A model generated the notes under the pieces. The model made no database searches and was not told the DNA's origin. It saw only the letters and a program-made list of their open reading frames with translations. From assembly GCF_029223545.1 (NCBI RefSeq), contig NZ_CP097870.1:1922001-1986000 (forward strand): 64,000 nucleotides of DNA, written 5' to 3'. This document shows, one piece after another, positions 44,844 to 56,334 of this stretch (position 1 is the first letter of the stretch; every line of letters starts with the position of its first letter). The position numbers and the translations under genes were made by a program. The stretch is from Thauera sp. GDN1 (GTDB taxonomy: Bacteria > Pseudomonadota > Gammaproteobacteria > Burkholderiales > Rhodocyclaceae).

Positions 44844-45185
44844 ATGACCAGCCTGCCCAGATGCCCTGCGTGCAACTCCGAATACACCTACGAGGACGGC
44901 GACAACTACGTCTGTCCGGAATGCGCGCACGAGTGGCCTAAGCACGCCGCCACCGAGGCGGTCGAGGCGCAGAAGGTGTGGAAGGACGCCAACGGCAACG
45001 TGCTGCAGGATGGCGACAGCGTCACCGTGATCAAGGACCTCAAGGTCAAGGGCTCGTCGCTGGTCGTGAAGGTCGGCACCAAGGTCAAGAACATCCGCCT
45101 GGTCGAGGGCGACCACGACATCGACTGCAGGATCGACGGCATCGGCGCGATGAAGCTGAAGTCGGAGTTCGTGAAGAAGAGCTGA
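44844..45185 (+). CDS. yjdM: YjdM/PhnA zinc-ribbon protein
   Basis: A 113-residue protein. The N-terminal zinc ribbon has [21 protein letters not shown], split as two CxxC pairs (residues 7-10 and 24-27), followed by the PhnA-type domain [22 protein letters not shown]. Often listed under alkylphosphonate uptake, but it is not a phosphonate enzyme here, since no phn genes are near. GAGGAAACAG precedes the ATG. Confidence 0.92.
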   Translation: MTSLPRCPACNSEYTYEDGDNYVCPECAHEWPKHAATEAVEAQKVWKDANGNVLQDGDSVTVIKDLKVKGSSLVVKVGTKVKNIRLVEGDHDIDCRIDGIGAMKLKSEFVKKS

Positions 45186-45244
45186 GCGTGTAGCGCCGGG
45201 CGGCGCGGCGGCAAGGGGCTGCGGCGGGGGCGGAGGGGTCGGGT

Positions 45245-45372
45245 CCGCGGCTTCCGCCGCTCCCACGGCAGGCTGCGGCGCTCTCGAGCCATGCAGGAGC
45301 GGTGGCGGGCGTGCCCGTTGCTGCACGCGCGCCGGCTGCCACACCGGTTCCCGTGGGAGCGGCGGCAGCCGC
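45245..45372. repeat. REP doublet (REPIN-like)
   Basis: Two 23-base arms face each other: 45246-45268 and 45350-45372, complementary at 22 of 23 positions. Each contains GAGCGGC...GCCGCG, itself able to fold. Between them at about 45293 is a weaker GCAGGAGCGG copy. It fills the gap between yjdM and the fusion gene, where convergent genes end, the usual place for REP elements. The same unit occurs near 1838. Confidence 0.75.
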
Positions 45373-45386
45373 GATGTCGGCCGCGT

Positions 45387-48515
<3,129 letters not shown>

Positions 48516-48545
48516 GGTGCGAGGCGGCGCGGATAGACTCGGGCC

Positions 48546-49130
48546 ATGTCGCTCGCCCATGCACTGCTCACTTCCCTGCTCGAACAACCCTCGTCCGGCT
48601 ACCAGCTGGCGCGGCGCTTCGACAAGTCCATCGGCCACTTCTGGCAGGCGACCCACCAGCAGATCTACCGCGAGCTCGGGCGCATGGAGAAGGCCGGCTG
48701 GATCCGCTCAGAGCCCGACCCCGAAGCCGGCCGCGGCCGCAAGCGCAGCTACAGCGTGCTGCCGGCGGGCGAGGCGGAGCTGATGCGCTGGGCGGGCGAA
48801 TCCGCGCCGCTGGCCGAGCTGCGCGACGAGTTCCTCGTCCGCCTGCGCGCCGACGCCGTCATCGGCCCGCTCGGCCTGATTCCCGAACTCGAGCGCCGCC
48901 GCGCCCTGCACGCCGACAAGCTGCGCGCCTATCGCGCGATCGAGGCGCGCGATTTTCCGTCCGGCGCCCAAGCCTCGCGCCAGCGCCGCATCCATCACCT
49001 GATCCTGAAGGCCGGCATCCAGTACGAGGCGGGCTGGATCGCTTGGTACGACGAGGCGCTGGGGACCCTGGTCATGGACGCGCCGGGCGAGCGGAAGCCT
49101 CGGGCTAGCGGCGCGGAGGCCGGCCGCTGA
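48546..49130 (+). CDS. PadR-family transcriptional regulator
   Basis: A 194-residue regulator. The winged helix covers residues 1-85 (ALLTSLLEQPSSGYQLARRFDKSIGHFW, IYRELGRMEKAGWIRSE, GRGRKRSYSVLPAGEAELMRW), followed by the helical dimerisation domain (Vir-C type). It points away from the fatty-acid fusion gene, with two strong palindromes between, so it probably represses that gene and itself. Effector may be a CoA ester or aromatic acid, as for some relatives; unknown here. Confidence 0.92.
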   Translation: MSLAHALLTSLLEQPSSGYQLARRFDKSIGHFWQATHQQIYRELGRMEKAGWIRSEPDPEAGRGRKRSYSVLPAGEAELMRWAGESAPLAELRDEFLVRLRADAVIGPLGLIPELERRRALHADKLRAYRAIEARDFPSGAQASRQRRIHHLILKAGIQYEAGWIAWYDEALGTLVMDAPGERKPRASGAEAGR

Positions 49131-49142
49131 GCGGGCGAGCGC

Positions 49143-49997
49143 TCAGGGCAGTTCGCGCACGAACTCGGCGACCATCGCGATCACCTCCGCTTCCTTCTCC
49201 CGATGCGGCACGTGGCGGGTGTCCGGCATCAGGGCGAGCCGCGTCGGCCCGCCGCTGAGTTCGGCGATCAGTTCCGGATGGCGCGTGGTGCCATATTCGT
49301 CCTCGATGCCGTGAATGGCGAGAGCGGGGCAGCGCAGCTGCGGCAGCACCTCGCGCAGCGACCAGGTCTCGAACTCGGGATGCAGCCAGGACTCGATCCA
49401 GGCATCCAGGACCCAGCGCGCCTTGTCGCCGTGGTAGCGCTCGAGGCGGGCGATCTGGGCCGGATCCTTGAAGAACTCGCGCGCCTCCTCCAGTCCCTTC
49501 ACCGTCCGCTCCTCGAGAAAGCTCTGCGCCGACTCGGTGACCAGCCCGACGCAGGTCCCGGCGTGGTGGGCGGCGCAGTTCACCGCCATGCCGCCGCCGA
49601 CGCTGTGACCGAAGAGGATGAAGCCTTCGATGCCGAGGTGGCGGAGCACGGTGTCGAAACCGTTCTCGGCCTCGCGGGCGATGAAGTCCAGCGCCAGCGT
49701 CGCCGGATGGGCGTCGGACCTGCCGAAGCCGAGGCGGTCGTAGGCGACGACCTGGCGGCCGGTCGCCGCGCACAAGGCCTCCGGAAAGCCGCGCCACAGC
49801 TCGACGCTGCCCAGCGAGTCGTGCAGCAGGACGATGGGCGCGCGTGCGCCGGAAACGGCCGGCGACCACACCCGGCAGAACAGAACGCCATCCGGCGTGT
49901 CGATACGGTGATCCTGAACCGGGGGGCTGGTGGCGATCATCTTCGGCTGGGGGGACTCGACCTGGTCGGGCGGGAAAGCTGTTGGAGAAGGCTGCAT
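49143..49997 (-). CDS. Alpha/beta hydrolase
   Basis: A 284-residue hydrolase of the general esterase/lactonase fold. HDSLGSVELW holds the oxyanion strand, the nucleophile serine is in FGHSVGGGMAV near residue 115, acid in GIEDEYGT, and histidine in TRHVPHREKE. Substrate unknown. ATG 49997 with AGGG upstream is chosen; ATG 49940 is possible. The end lies 12 bases from padR, convergent. A perfect palindrome stands just ahead of the start. Confidence 0.87.
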   Translation of the reverse strand: MQPSPTAFPPDQVESPQPKMIATSPPVQDHRIDTPDGVLFCRVWSPAVSGARAPIVLLHDSLGSVELWRGFPEALCAATGRQVVAYDRLGFGRSDAHPATLALDFIAREAENGFDTVLRHLGIEGFILFGHSVGGGMAVNCAAHHAGTCVGLVTESAQSFLEERTVKGLEEAREFFKDPAQIARLERYHGDKARWVLDAWIESWLHPEFETWSLREVLPQLRCPALAIHGIEDEYGTTRHPELIAELSGGPTRLALMPDTRHVPHREKEAEVIAMVAEFVRELP

Positions 49998-50008
49998 TCC
50001 ACCCTGCG

Positions 50009-50024
50009 TTGACGTGCACGTCAA
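50009..50024. promoter_or_regulatory. Perfect 16-bp palindrome ahead of the hydrolase gene
   Basis: TTGACGTGCACGTCAA, 11 bases upstream of the hydrolase ATG and about 200 bases before the Mo-hydroxylase operon. It looks like an operator for a dimeric regulator not encoded in this spacer; no -35/-10 pair was found around it. Confidence 0.5.
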
Positions 50025-50220
50025 TAGAGGAGCGCATCCGTTCCTGGCGCCGCCCTCCCGACCCGAGGGAGTAGACCGGCGTCGATGAGGCCCTGAGCGG
50101 CCAGCCCGACACAGGTGTTTACCCGATGGCGTCATCCTGCCCGCCGGGCGCACCCTTGCATGCTGGCGGCGTCGGCGGGATGTGGGCGGTCATCGCAGGC
50201 AACGAGACAAAGGAGGAGTC

Positions 50221-50679
50221 ATGACCAAATTCATCGTCAATGGCAGCACCCATCAGGCGGATGGGGACCCCGAGATGCCCTTGCTCTGGTATCTGCGCGA
50301 CCTCGCCGGGCTGACCGGCACGAAGTACGGCTGCGGCCTGGGCTTGTGCGGCACGTGCACGGTGCTGGTCGACGGTCAGCCGGCGCGCGCCTGCCTGCTG
50401 CCGATGGGCGAGCTCGAAGGGCGGGCGATCACCACCATCGAAGGCCTGTCGCCCGACGGCATGCATCCGGTGCAGGAAGCCTGGCGCGAACTCAACGTCG
50501 CGCAGTGCGGCTACTGCCAGAGCGGGCAGATCATGCAGGCGGCGGCCCTGCTGGCGAAGACCCCGGACCCGAGCGACGCCGAGATCGACGCCGCGATGAG
50601 CGGCAACCTCTGCCGCTGCGGCACCTACCCGCGCATCCGTGCCGCGATCAGGCAAGCGGCCAAGGGAGCCGCGAAATGA
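50221..50679 (+). CDS. (2Fe-2S) subunit of a molybdenum hydroxylase, IorA-type
   Basis: A 152-residue subunit with two [2Fe-2S] clusters. The plant-type cluster has cysteines in [17 protein letters not shown] and ARAC, the second in [11 protein letters not shown] and [11 protein letters not shown]. This is the small subunit of isoquinoline 1-oxidoreductase/aldehyde oxidase-type enzymes. AAAGGAGG precedes ATG 50221. Overlaps the large subunit by 4 bases. Confidence 0.94.
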   Translation: MTKFIVNGSTHQADGDPEMPLLWYLRDLAGLTGTKYGCGLGLCGTCTVLVDGQPARACLLPMGELEGRAITTIEGLSPDGMHPVQEAWRELNVAQCGYCQSGQIMQAAALLAKTPDPSDAEIDAAMSGNLCRCGTYPRIRAAIRQAAKGAAK

Positions 50680-52967
50680 GCGCCATCATCATGAGTGGGA
50701 TCGCCAACCTGAGCCTGAGCCGCCGCGGCTTCCTGCGCGGCCTCGCGGCCGGCAGCTTCGTGCTGGCGACCGGCATCCGCCCCGCGCGCGCGCAGGAAAC
50801 CAGGTACGGCGCCGAGGCCATGAGCGGCGGCCTGAAGGACGACCCGCGCATCTTCCTCGCCATCGCCGACGACGGCACGGTGAGCCTGCTGTGCCATCGC
50901 GCCGAGATGGGGCAGGGCGTGCGCACCAGCTGGGCGATGGTGGTGGCCGACGAGCTCGAGGCCGAGCTGGCGCGGGTGAAGGTGCTGCAGGCACCGGGCG
51001 ACGAGGCGCGCTTCGGCAACCAGAACACCGACGGCTCGCGCAGCATGCGCCATCACTTCCAGGCCCTGCGCCGCATCGGCGCGGCCGCCCGGCAGATGCT
51101 CGAGCAGGAGGCGGCGGCGCGCTGGAAGGTGACGGTCGCGGAGGTGCGCGCCGAGCGTCACGAGGTGGTGCATGCGGCCAGCGGCCGGCGCATCGGCTTC
51201 GGCGACCTCGCCCGCGCCGCGGCGCTGCGCCCGGTGCCGGCCGCGGACGCGCTGGTGTTCAAGAAGCCGGCGGATTTCCGCTACATCGGCCGCGACGGCG
51301 TCGCACTGGTCGACAACCTCGACATCACCACCGGCAAGGCCGTCTATGGCATCGACGCCCGCATCGAGGGCATGGCCTACGCGGTGATCGCGCGTCCGCC
51401 GGTCTATGGCGGCAGGCTCAGGCGTTTCGACGCCGCCCGTGCGCTGCAGGTGCCGGGGGTGCTGAAGGTGGTGCCGATCGAGGAAACGCCGATCCCCTCG
51501 GCCTTCCAGCCGCTCGGCGGGTTGGCGGTGATCGCCGACAACACCTACGCCGCGATCAAGGGCCGCGGGCTGCTCGACATCGAATGGGACGACGGCCCCA
51601 ACGCCGGCTACGACTCGGCGCGCTACCGCGAGGCGCTGGAAGCCGCTTCGCGCCAGTCGGGCAAGGTGGTGCGCAGCAACGGCGACGTCGATGCCGCGCT
51701 GGCCAATGCCGACCGCCGCGTCGAGGCGAGCTACTACATCCCGCATCTGGCCCAGGCACCGATGGAGCCGCCGACCGCAACCGCCCGCGTCACCGCGGAC
51801 CTGTGCGAGGTCTGGTGCAGCGTGCAGAACCAGGAGGCGATCCGTGCCGACCTCTCCAAGCGCTTCGGCCTGCCGCTCGACAAGGTGATCGTGAACACGC
51901 TGCTGCTCGGGGGCGGCTTCGGGCGCAAGTCCAAGCCGGACTTCGCCAGCGAGGCGGCGATCCTGTCGCGGGCGATGGACGGGCGGCCGGTCAAGCTAAC
52001 GTTCACCCGCGAGGACGACCTGCACAACGGCTACCTGCACACGGTCTCGGTCGCGCGCCTGGAGGCGGCGCTGGACGCCGGTGGCAGGCCGCAGGCCTGG
52101 CTGCACCGCACGGTGGCGCCGACCATCCAGTCGATCTTCGTGCCTGACGCGCAGCAGGCCGGGACCTTCGAGCTGGCGATGGGCGCGGTCGACATGCCTT
52201 TCGCCATCCCCAACGTGCGCGTCGAGAACCCGCCTGCGCCCGCGCACACGCGCATCGGCTGGTTCCGCTCGGTGTCCAACATCCCGCACGCGTTCGCGAT
52301 CCAGAGCTTTGTCGCCGAGCTGGCAGCGGCCGCCGGGCGCGACCCCAAGGACTACCTGCTCGAGCTGCTCGGCCCGGACCGGGTGATCGATCCCGCCTCG
52401 GTGTCCGACCAGTGGCTGTACGGTGAGGACCCGAAGCGCTACGCCTACGACACCGCGCGCCTGCGCGGCGTCATCGAGCGCGTGGCGGCCGAAGCGGGCT
52501 GGGGCCGCAGCCTGCCGCAAGGCCACGGCCTGGGCATCGCCGCGCATCGCAGCTTCGTCAGCTATGCAGCGGTAGTGGTCGAGGCGGCGGTCGATGCCGA
52601 GGGTAGGCTGAGGATCCCGCGCGTGGACATCGCCTTCGACTGCGGCGCGGTGATCAACCCCGATCGGGTGCGCGCCCAGCTCGAAGGCGCGGTGATCCAG
52701 GGCATCAGCCTGGCGACGGAGGGCGAGATCAGCTTCAAGGCCGGACGCGTCGTGCAGGGCAACTTCCACGACTACCCGGTGACCCGCATCGATGGGGCGC
52801 CCAAGCAGATCCGCACCCATCTGCTGACGCCCACCGGTTTCGATGCGCCACTCGGCGGCGTGGGCGAGCCCGGCCTGCCGCCGGTCGCGCCGGCGCTGTG
52901 CAATGCGATCTACGCCGCGACCGGCAAGCGCATCCGCAGCCTGCCGATCCGCGACCAGCTCGGCTGA
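50676..52967 (+). CDS. Molybdopterin-binding subunit of a molybdenum hydroxylase, IorB-type
   Basis: A 763-residue catalytic subunit. A Tat signal [19 protein letters not shown] at residues 15-33 means export after cofactor loading. Cofactor regions include [20 protein letters not shown], and the catalytic glutamate in [15 protein letters not shown] near the end. There is no FAD subunit, which is typical of the Ior/two-subunit group that passes electrons to a cytochrome. XdhC and MocA genes follow directly and should deliver the cytosine-dinucleotide cofactor. Substrate (aldehyde or N-heterocycle) cannot be told. Confidence 0.92.
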   Translation: MSAIIMSGIANLSLSRRGFLRGLAAGSFVLATGIRPARAQETRYGAEAMSGGLKDDPRIFLAIADDGTVSLLCHRAEMGQGVRTSWAMVVADELEAELARVKVLQAPGDEARFGNQNTDGSRSMRHHFQALRRIGAAARQMLEQEAAARWKVTVAEVRAERHEVVHAASGRRIGFGDLARAAALRPVPAADALVFKKPADFRYIGRDGVALVDNLDITTGKAVYGIDARIEGMAYAVIARPPVYGGRLRRFDAARALQVPGVLKVVPIEETPIPSAFQPLGGLAVIADNTYAAIKGRGLLDIEWDDGPNAGYDSARYREALEAASRQSGKVVRSNGDVDAALANADRRVEASYYIPHLAQAPMEPPTATARVTADLCEVWCSVQNQEAIRADLSKRFGLPLDKVIVNTLLLGGGFGRKSKPDFASEAAILSRAMDGRPVKLTFTREDDLHNGYLHTVSVARLEAALDAGGRPQAWLHRTVAPTIQSIFVPDAQQAGTFELAMGAVDMPFAIPNVRVENPPAPAHTRIGWFRSVSNIPHAFAIQSFVAELAAAAGRDPKDYLLELLGPDRVIDPASVSDQWLYGEDPKRYAYDTARLRGVIERVAAEAGWGRSLPQGHGLGIAAHRSFVSYAAVVVEAAVDAEGRLRIPRVDIAFDCGAVINPDRVRAQLEGAVIQGISLATEGEISFKAGRVVQGNFHDYPVTRIDGAPKQIRTHLLTPTGFDAPLGGVGEPGLPPVAPALCNAIYAATGKRIRSLPIRDQLG

Positions 52968-52977
52968 GGAGGCGCAC

Positions 52978-54006
52978 ATGCACAGCACCGACCGACAAGT
53001 GCTCGACGCGGCGTGCCGCTGGGCCGCGGCGGGGCAGCGTTTCGCCCTGGTCACGGTGGCGCGCACCTGGGGCTCGGCGCCGCGCCCGCCGGGCGCGTGG
53101 ATGGCGCTGCGCGCGGACGGCGTGGTACAGGGCTCGGTGTCCGGTGGCTGCCTCGAGACCGACCTCATCGAGCGCATGCTGGGCGGCGAGTTCATGTCGA
53201 GCGCAGCGCTCGTGCACGCCTACGGCCTCACCCAGGACGAGGCGCGCCGCTTCGGCCTGCCCTGCGGCGGGACGATGGAGCTGGTGATCGAGCCGCAGCC
53301 CGACGTCGCCGCGTTGCAGGCCCTGACCGAACGCATCGCCCGCGGCGAGCTGGTGCGCCGCAGCGTCACGATCGGCGAGGCGGGTAACCGGATCGCGGCC
53401 GGCACGGCGGGCGATCGGGTGCAGTGGGACGGGCGGACGCTGAGCACGCCCCACGGCCCGGCCTGGCGCCTGCTGATCGTCGGCGCCGGGCAGATCTCCA
53501 GCTATCTGGCGCAGATGGCGCAGGCGCTCGACTACCAGGTCTTCGTCTGCGACCCGCGGGAGGAGTATGCGGCCGAGTGGCAGGTGCCCGGCACCACGAT
53601 CGTGCCCGGCATGCCCGACGACGCGGTGCTGGAACTCCGACTCGACCCGCACAGCGCGGTGGTCGCGCTGACCCACGACCCCAAGCTCGACGACATGATG
53701 CTGCTCGAGGCGCTGAAGTCGCCGGCCTTCTACGTCGGCGCGCTCGGCTCCACGGTGAACAGCCAGCGCCGGCGCGAGCGCCTGCTGCGGTATTTCGACC
53801 TCACGCCGGCCGAAGTCGATCGCCTGCATGGCCCAGTCGGGCTTCAGATCGGCAGCCGCACGCCGCCCGAGATCGCGGTCGCGATCCTCGCCGAGATGAC
53901 CGCGGTGCGTAATGGCGTCGGCACGCCCTTCGCACACGCGGTTGCGGCGCCGGCTTCATCGGCGGACGGACCGGCCGCAGCCGCGCCGGTCGGCGCCTGC
54001 CCATGA
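52978..54006 (+). CDS. XdhC-family cofactor insertion protein
   Basis: A 342-residue XdhC/CoxI-type protein that protects and inserts sulfurated Mo cofactor. The XdhC N-terminal domain (TVARTWGSAPRPPGAWMALRADG; VQGSVSGGCLE) and the Rossmann-like domain (LLIVGAGQISSYLAQMA; VGALGSTVNSQRRRERL) are clear. GAGGCGCAC lies before ATG 52978. Its stop overlaps mocA. Confidence 0.92.
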   Translation: MHSTDRQVLDAACRWAAAGQRFALVTVARTWGSAPRPPGAWMALRADGVVQGSVSGGCLETDLIERMLGGEFMSSAALVHAYGLTQDEARRFGLPCGGTMELVIEPQPDVAALQALTERIARGELVRRSVTIGEAGNRIAAGTAGDRVQWDGRTLSTPHGPAWRLLIVGAGQISSYLAQMAQALDYQVFVCDPREEYAAEWQVPGTTIVPGMPDDAVLELRLDPHSAVVALTHDPKLDDMMLLEALKSPAFYVGALGSTVNSQRRRERLLRYFDLTPAEVDRLHGPVGLQIGSRTPPEIAVAILAEMTAVRNGVGTPFAHAVAAPASSADGPAAAAPVGACP

Positions 54007-54626
54007 GCGGGGTGGTGCGCGGCGCCAGCAGCGGCGAGATCGTCGGCATCCTGCTCGCCGCCGGCAGGGGACGGCGCTTCGGCAGCGACAAGCTGATGCA
54101 CCCGCTGGCCGATGGCCGGACGATGGCGCTGGCCGCCGCGGCGAATCTGCGCCCGGCCTGCGATCGGGTGGTGGTCGTGCTGCGTGCGGCCGATCACCCC
54201 CTGGCCGCGCGCCTGGTGGAGGCGGGGTGCGAGATCCTCGCCTGTCCCGAGGCGGACGGCGGCATGGGGCACAGCCTCGCCGCGGGCGTGCGCGCCACCG
54301 CCGATGCGGCGGGCTGGATCGTGGCCCTGGCCGACATGCCCTTCATCCAGCCGTCCACCCACCGTGCGATCGCCGCCGCGCTGCGCGCCCGCGCCAGCCT
54401 TGCCGCCCCGCAGTACCAGGGGCAGCGCGGACACCCGGTCGGCTTCGCCCGCCAGTGGCGCGAGGCCTTGTCCGCATTGACCGGCGACCATGGCGGCCGC
54501 GACATCCTGAGCGCGCATCGCGCGCAGCTCGTGCTGCGCCCGGTCGATGATCCGGGCGTGCTGATGGACGTCGACCGGCCCGAGCAGCTGCCGGCCCGCC
54601 CTCAGGCGGCGCCGAGCACCGACTGA
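54003..54626 (+). CDS. MocA-like molybdenum cofactor cytidylyltransferase
   Basis: A 207-residue nucleotidyltransferase. LLAAGRGRRFGSDKLMHPL is the nucleotide loop (MocA form, with the P and D of the CTP site) and ALADMPFIQPSTHRAI the metal site. It adds CMP to molybdopterin for the enzyme coded in front of it. The last 25 bases overlap the convergent cold-shock-domain gene. GTP use (MobA-like) is less likely, given the neighbours. Confidence 0.88.
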   Translation: MSGVVRGASSGEIVGILLAAGRGRRFGSDKLMHPLADGRTMALAAAANLRPACDRVVVVLRAADHPLAARLVEAGCEILACPEADGGMGHSLAAGVRATADAAGWIVALADMPFIQPSTHRAIAAALRARASLAAPQYQGQRGHPVGFARQWREALSALTGDHGGRDILSAHRAQLVLRPVDDPGVLMDVDRPEQLPARPQAAPSTD

Positions 54627-54967
54627 AGCGTGCGCGCACCGGCCGGCGACAGCAGCCAGCCGAGCGCGGCACAGTTCAGGACGACGAACGCCAGAAAGCC
54701 GATCGCAAACACCGCGGGCAGCGCGCTGCGCCCGGAAGAAGCCGGTGCCACCGCACGCTCGCCGACGAAGGCGACGGCTTTCGCCTGCGCGCGCCCCTTG
54801 CCGTCGGTGACGCACTCGTAGGTCACCAGCTCGTTCCCCTGCGGCCGGCGCTGCCGGCTGGACAGCGCGCTGATGTGCACGAAGACGCGCTCACCTCCGC
54901 CGTTGGGCGTGATGAAGCCGAAGCCTTTATCGTCGTTCCAGGTGGTGATTCGTCCTTGATGGCGCAT
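54602..54967 (-). CDS. Cold-shock-domain protein with one membrane segment
   Basis: A 121-residue protein. Residues 1-70 are a cold-shock fold (GRITTWNDDKGFGFITPNGGGERVFVHISAL) with the RNP motifs KGFGFI and VFVHI. A single hydrophobic helix VFAIGFLAFVVLNCAALGWLL follows. Related proteins usually carry a longer DUF1294 membrane domain here; only its beginning seems left. No Shine-Dalgarno is seen before the ATG. Confidence 0.8.
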   Translation of the reverse strand: MRHQGRITTWNDDKGFGFITPNGGGERVFVHISALSSRQRRPQGNELVTYECVTDGKGRAQAKAVAFVGERAVAPASSGRSALPAVFAIGFLAFVVLNCAALGWLLSPAGARTLQSVLGAA

Positions 54968-55333
54968 GGGGGTGAGTTGGGTCGGGTGAGGGGTGGGCAC
55001 AGGGGGCCATGACGAATGCCGTGAGCCGTGTGGAGGATAAACCAGGCGGGGAGGGGCGTCTGCCCAGAGGGTGATGGAGCTTGTCGACACTGGGCAGGGA
55101 ATGCTGTCGACCTGCCGCGTATCGGCCAATGGTGTCGCTCGATTCCGCTCGGCCATATGCGAAAGGGATGAGCGGTTGCCGAAATTCCCAAGTCACCCTA
55201 ACGACCCGGAAGAGACATTCGTCATCTCGATGGTGCAGCGGCGGGTTTCTAAGCGGAGACGACCTTCAAGACAAGGCGCAGTTGCGCAGCGCTGCTCGCC
55301 CAGGTTTTTATTCAGCGGTACGCACTGCCAGAC
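54968..55333. other. Spacer without recognised gene
   Basis: This 366-base stretch carries the upstream region of the cold-shock-domain gene and no convincing open frame, RNA gene or repeat. GTCGAC occurs twice (near 55083 and 55107) around GGGCAGGGAATGCT. From about 55070 on, base composition becomes less GC-rich than before. It may mark the left border of the potassium-transport patch. Confidence 0.5.
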
Positions 55334-55555
55334 TCACAACTCGCCGTGATGACTGAGGTAACGCTTGATTGCGTGAACGACCTCGTCGGCGCTTGCATGA
55401 GCCTCCACTTCGATCCCGAGCGCCCGAGCAAGCTCACGTGCCTTCGCAAGGTTCACGTGTGCCCCTCGCGGCTCGGCAGCCTTGACCAGTTCTCGCGCCC
55501 GCTCGAGATCTTCAGCCGACTGTCGCTTGAATTGACTCAGGACCCAGTTGAGCAT
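55334..55555 (-). CDS. Small helical protein, unknown
   Basis: A 73-residue protein rich in Ala/Glu/Arg: LSQFKRQSAEDLERARELVK, then NLAKARELARALGIEV and ADEVVHAIKRYL. The latter resembles a short helix-extended-helix (SAP/Rho-N-like) unit. It follows ktrA by 80 bases on the same strand and may share its transcript. No clear Shine-Dalgarno; the call rests on composition and helix pattern. Confidence 0.5.
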   Translation of the reverse strand: MLNWVLSQFKRQSAEDLERARELVKAAEPRGAHVNLAKARELARALGIEVEAHASADEVVHAIKRYLSHHGEL

Positions 55556-55635
55556 TTCGCGGAGGCCTTTTGGGAGACGACATGATGGAACGGGTCGTCG
55601 GACTATGGGTCTGCTCCCATCAACGGGTTGGCCGG

Positions 55636-56334
55636 CTAGCGTCTGCGACCACTGGCGGCAAAGGCTTCCACCTTCTTGGTGGGCCCGGAGACGATCAGCA
55701 GGTCGCCGGGCCGCACGACGCTACCCGGCTTGCCGTGCTGGAAGTCCTCGTGCGCGCGCTTGATCCCGACGACCGTGACGCCGAACCGCTCGCGCACCAA
55801 GGACTCGGCGAGCGAAAGGTCGTGCGTCGCTGGCGGCGCCTGGATCTTGGCGATTGCAAAGCCGTCGTCGAATTCAATGTAGTCCATCATTCGCCCGCTG
55901 ATGAGGTGGGCGACGCGCTCTCCCATGTCCGCCTCCGGGTAGACCACGTGATGTGCGCCGATGCGCTCGGCGATCTTGCCGTGCTCAGGCGTCATGGCCT
56001 TGACCCAGATATCCGGAATTTCCAATTCGGTCAGCGCCATCACGGTCATCAGGCTCGCGGCCAGATCGCCGCCGATACCCACGATGGCGTGCGAGAAGTC
56101 CGCCACGCCGAGCTGACGCATGGTCATCGCGTTGGTCGAATCGGCCTGGACTGCGTGGGTCAGCAGGTCCGCCCATGCATGCACCGGCTCGGCATCGCGG
56201 TCGATGCCCATCACGTCGTGCCCGAGTTGCATCAGGGAGTCAGCAACGGCACCACCAAAGCGCCCCAAGCCGATCACGACGACACTATCGCCCTTCGAGA
56301 AGGCGAACTGCTCTGTAAATAGCCTAGCCAACAA
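55636..56334 (-). CDS. ktrA: Potassium uptake regulatory protein KtrA/TrkA type
   Basis: A 232-residue RCK protein. The NAD/ATP-binding motif VVVIGLGRFGGAVADSL is at about residue 18, the acid ending the second strand in GIDRDAEP, and a C-terminal TrkA-C domain has FGVTVVGIKR and RPGDLLIVSGPTKKVE. It gates KtrB. It starts inside the end of ktrB, at TTG 56334, with AGAGGAG seven bases upstream, and no ATG or GTG fits, so a TTG start is likely (a second TTG follows at 56331). Confidence 0.9.
   Translation of the reverse strand: MLARLFTEQFAFSKGDSVVVIGLGRFGGAVADSLMQLGHDVMGIDRDAEPVHAWADLLTHAVQADSTNAMTMRQLGVADFSHAIVGIGGDLAASLMTVMALTELEIPDIWVKAMTPEHGKIAERIGAHHVVYPEADMGERVAHLISGRMMDYIEFDDGFAIAKIQAPPATHDLSLAESLVRERFGVTVVGIKRAHEDFQHGKPGSVVRPGDLLIVSGPTKKVEAFAASGRRR

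Noticed and set aside
54968..55333. tRNA or small RNA gene in the spacer
   Set aside because: No cloverleaf, no T-arm consensus, and no terminator-like hairpin with a T run were found on either strand.
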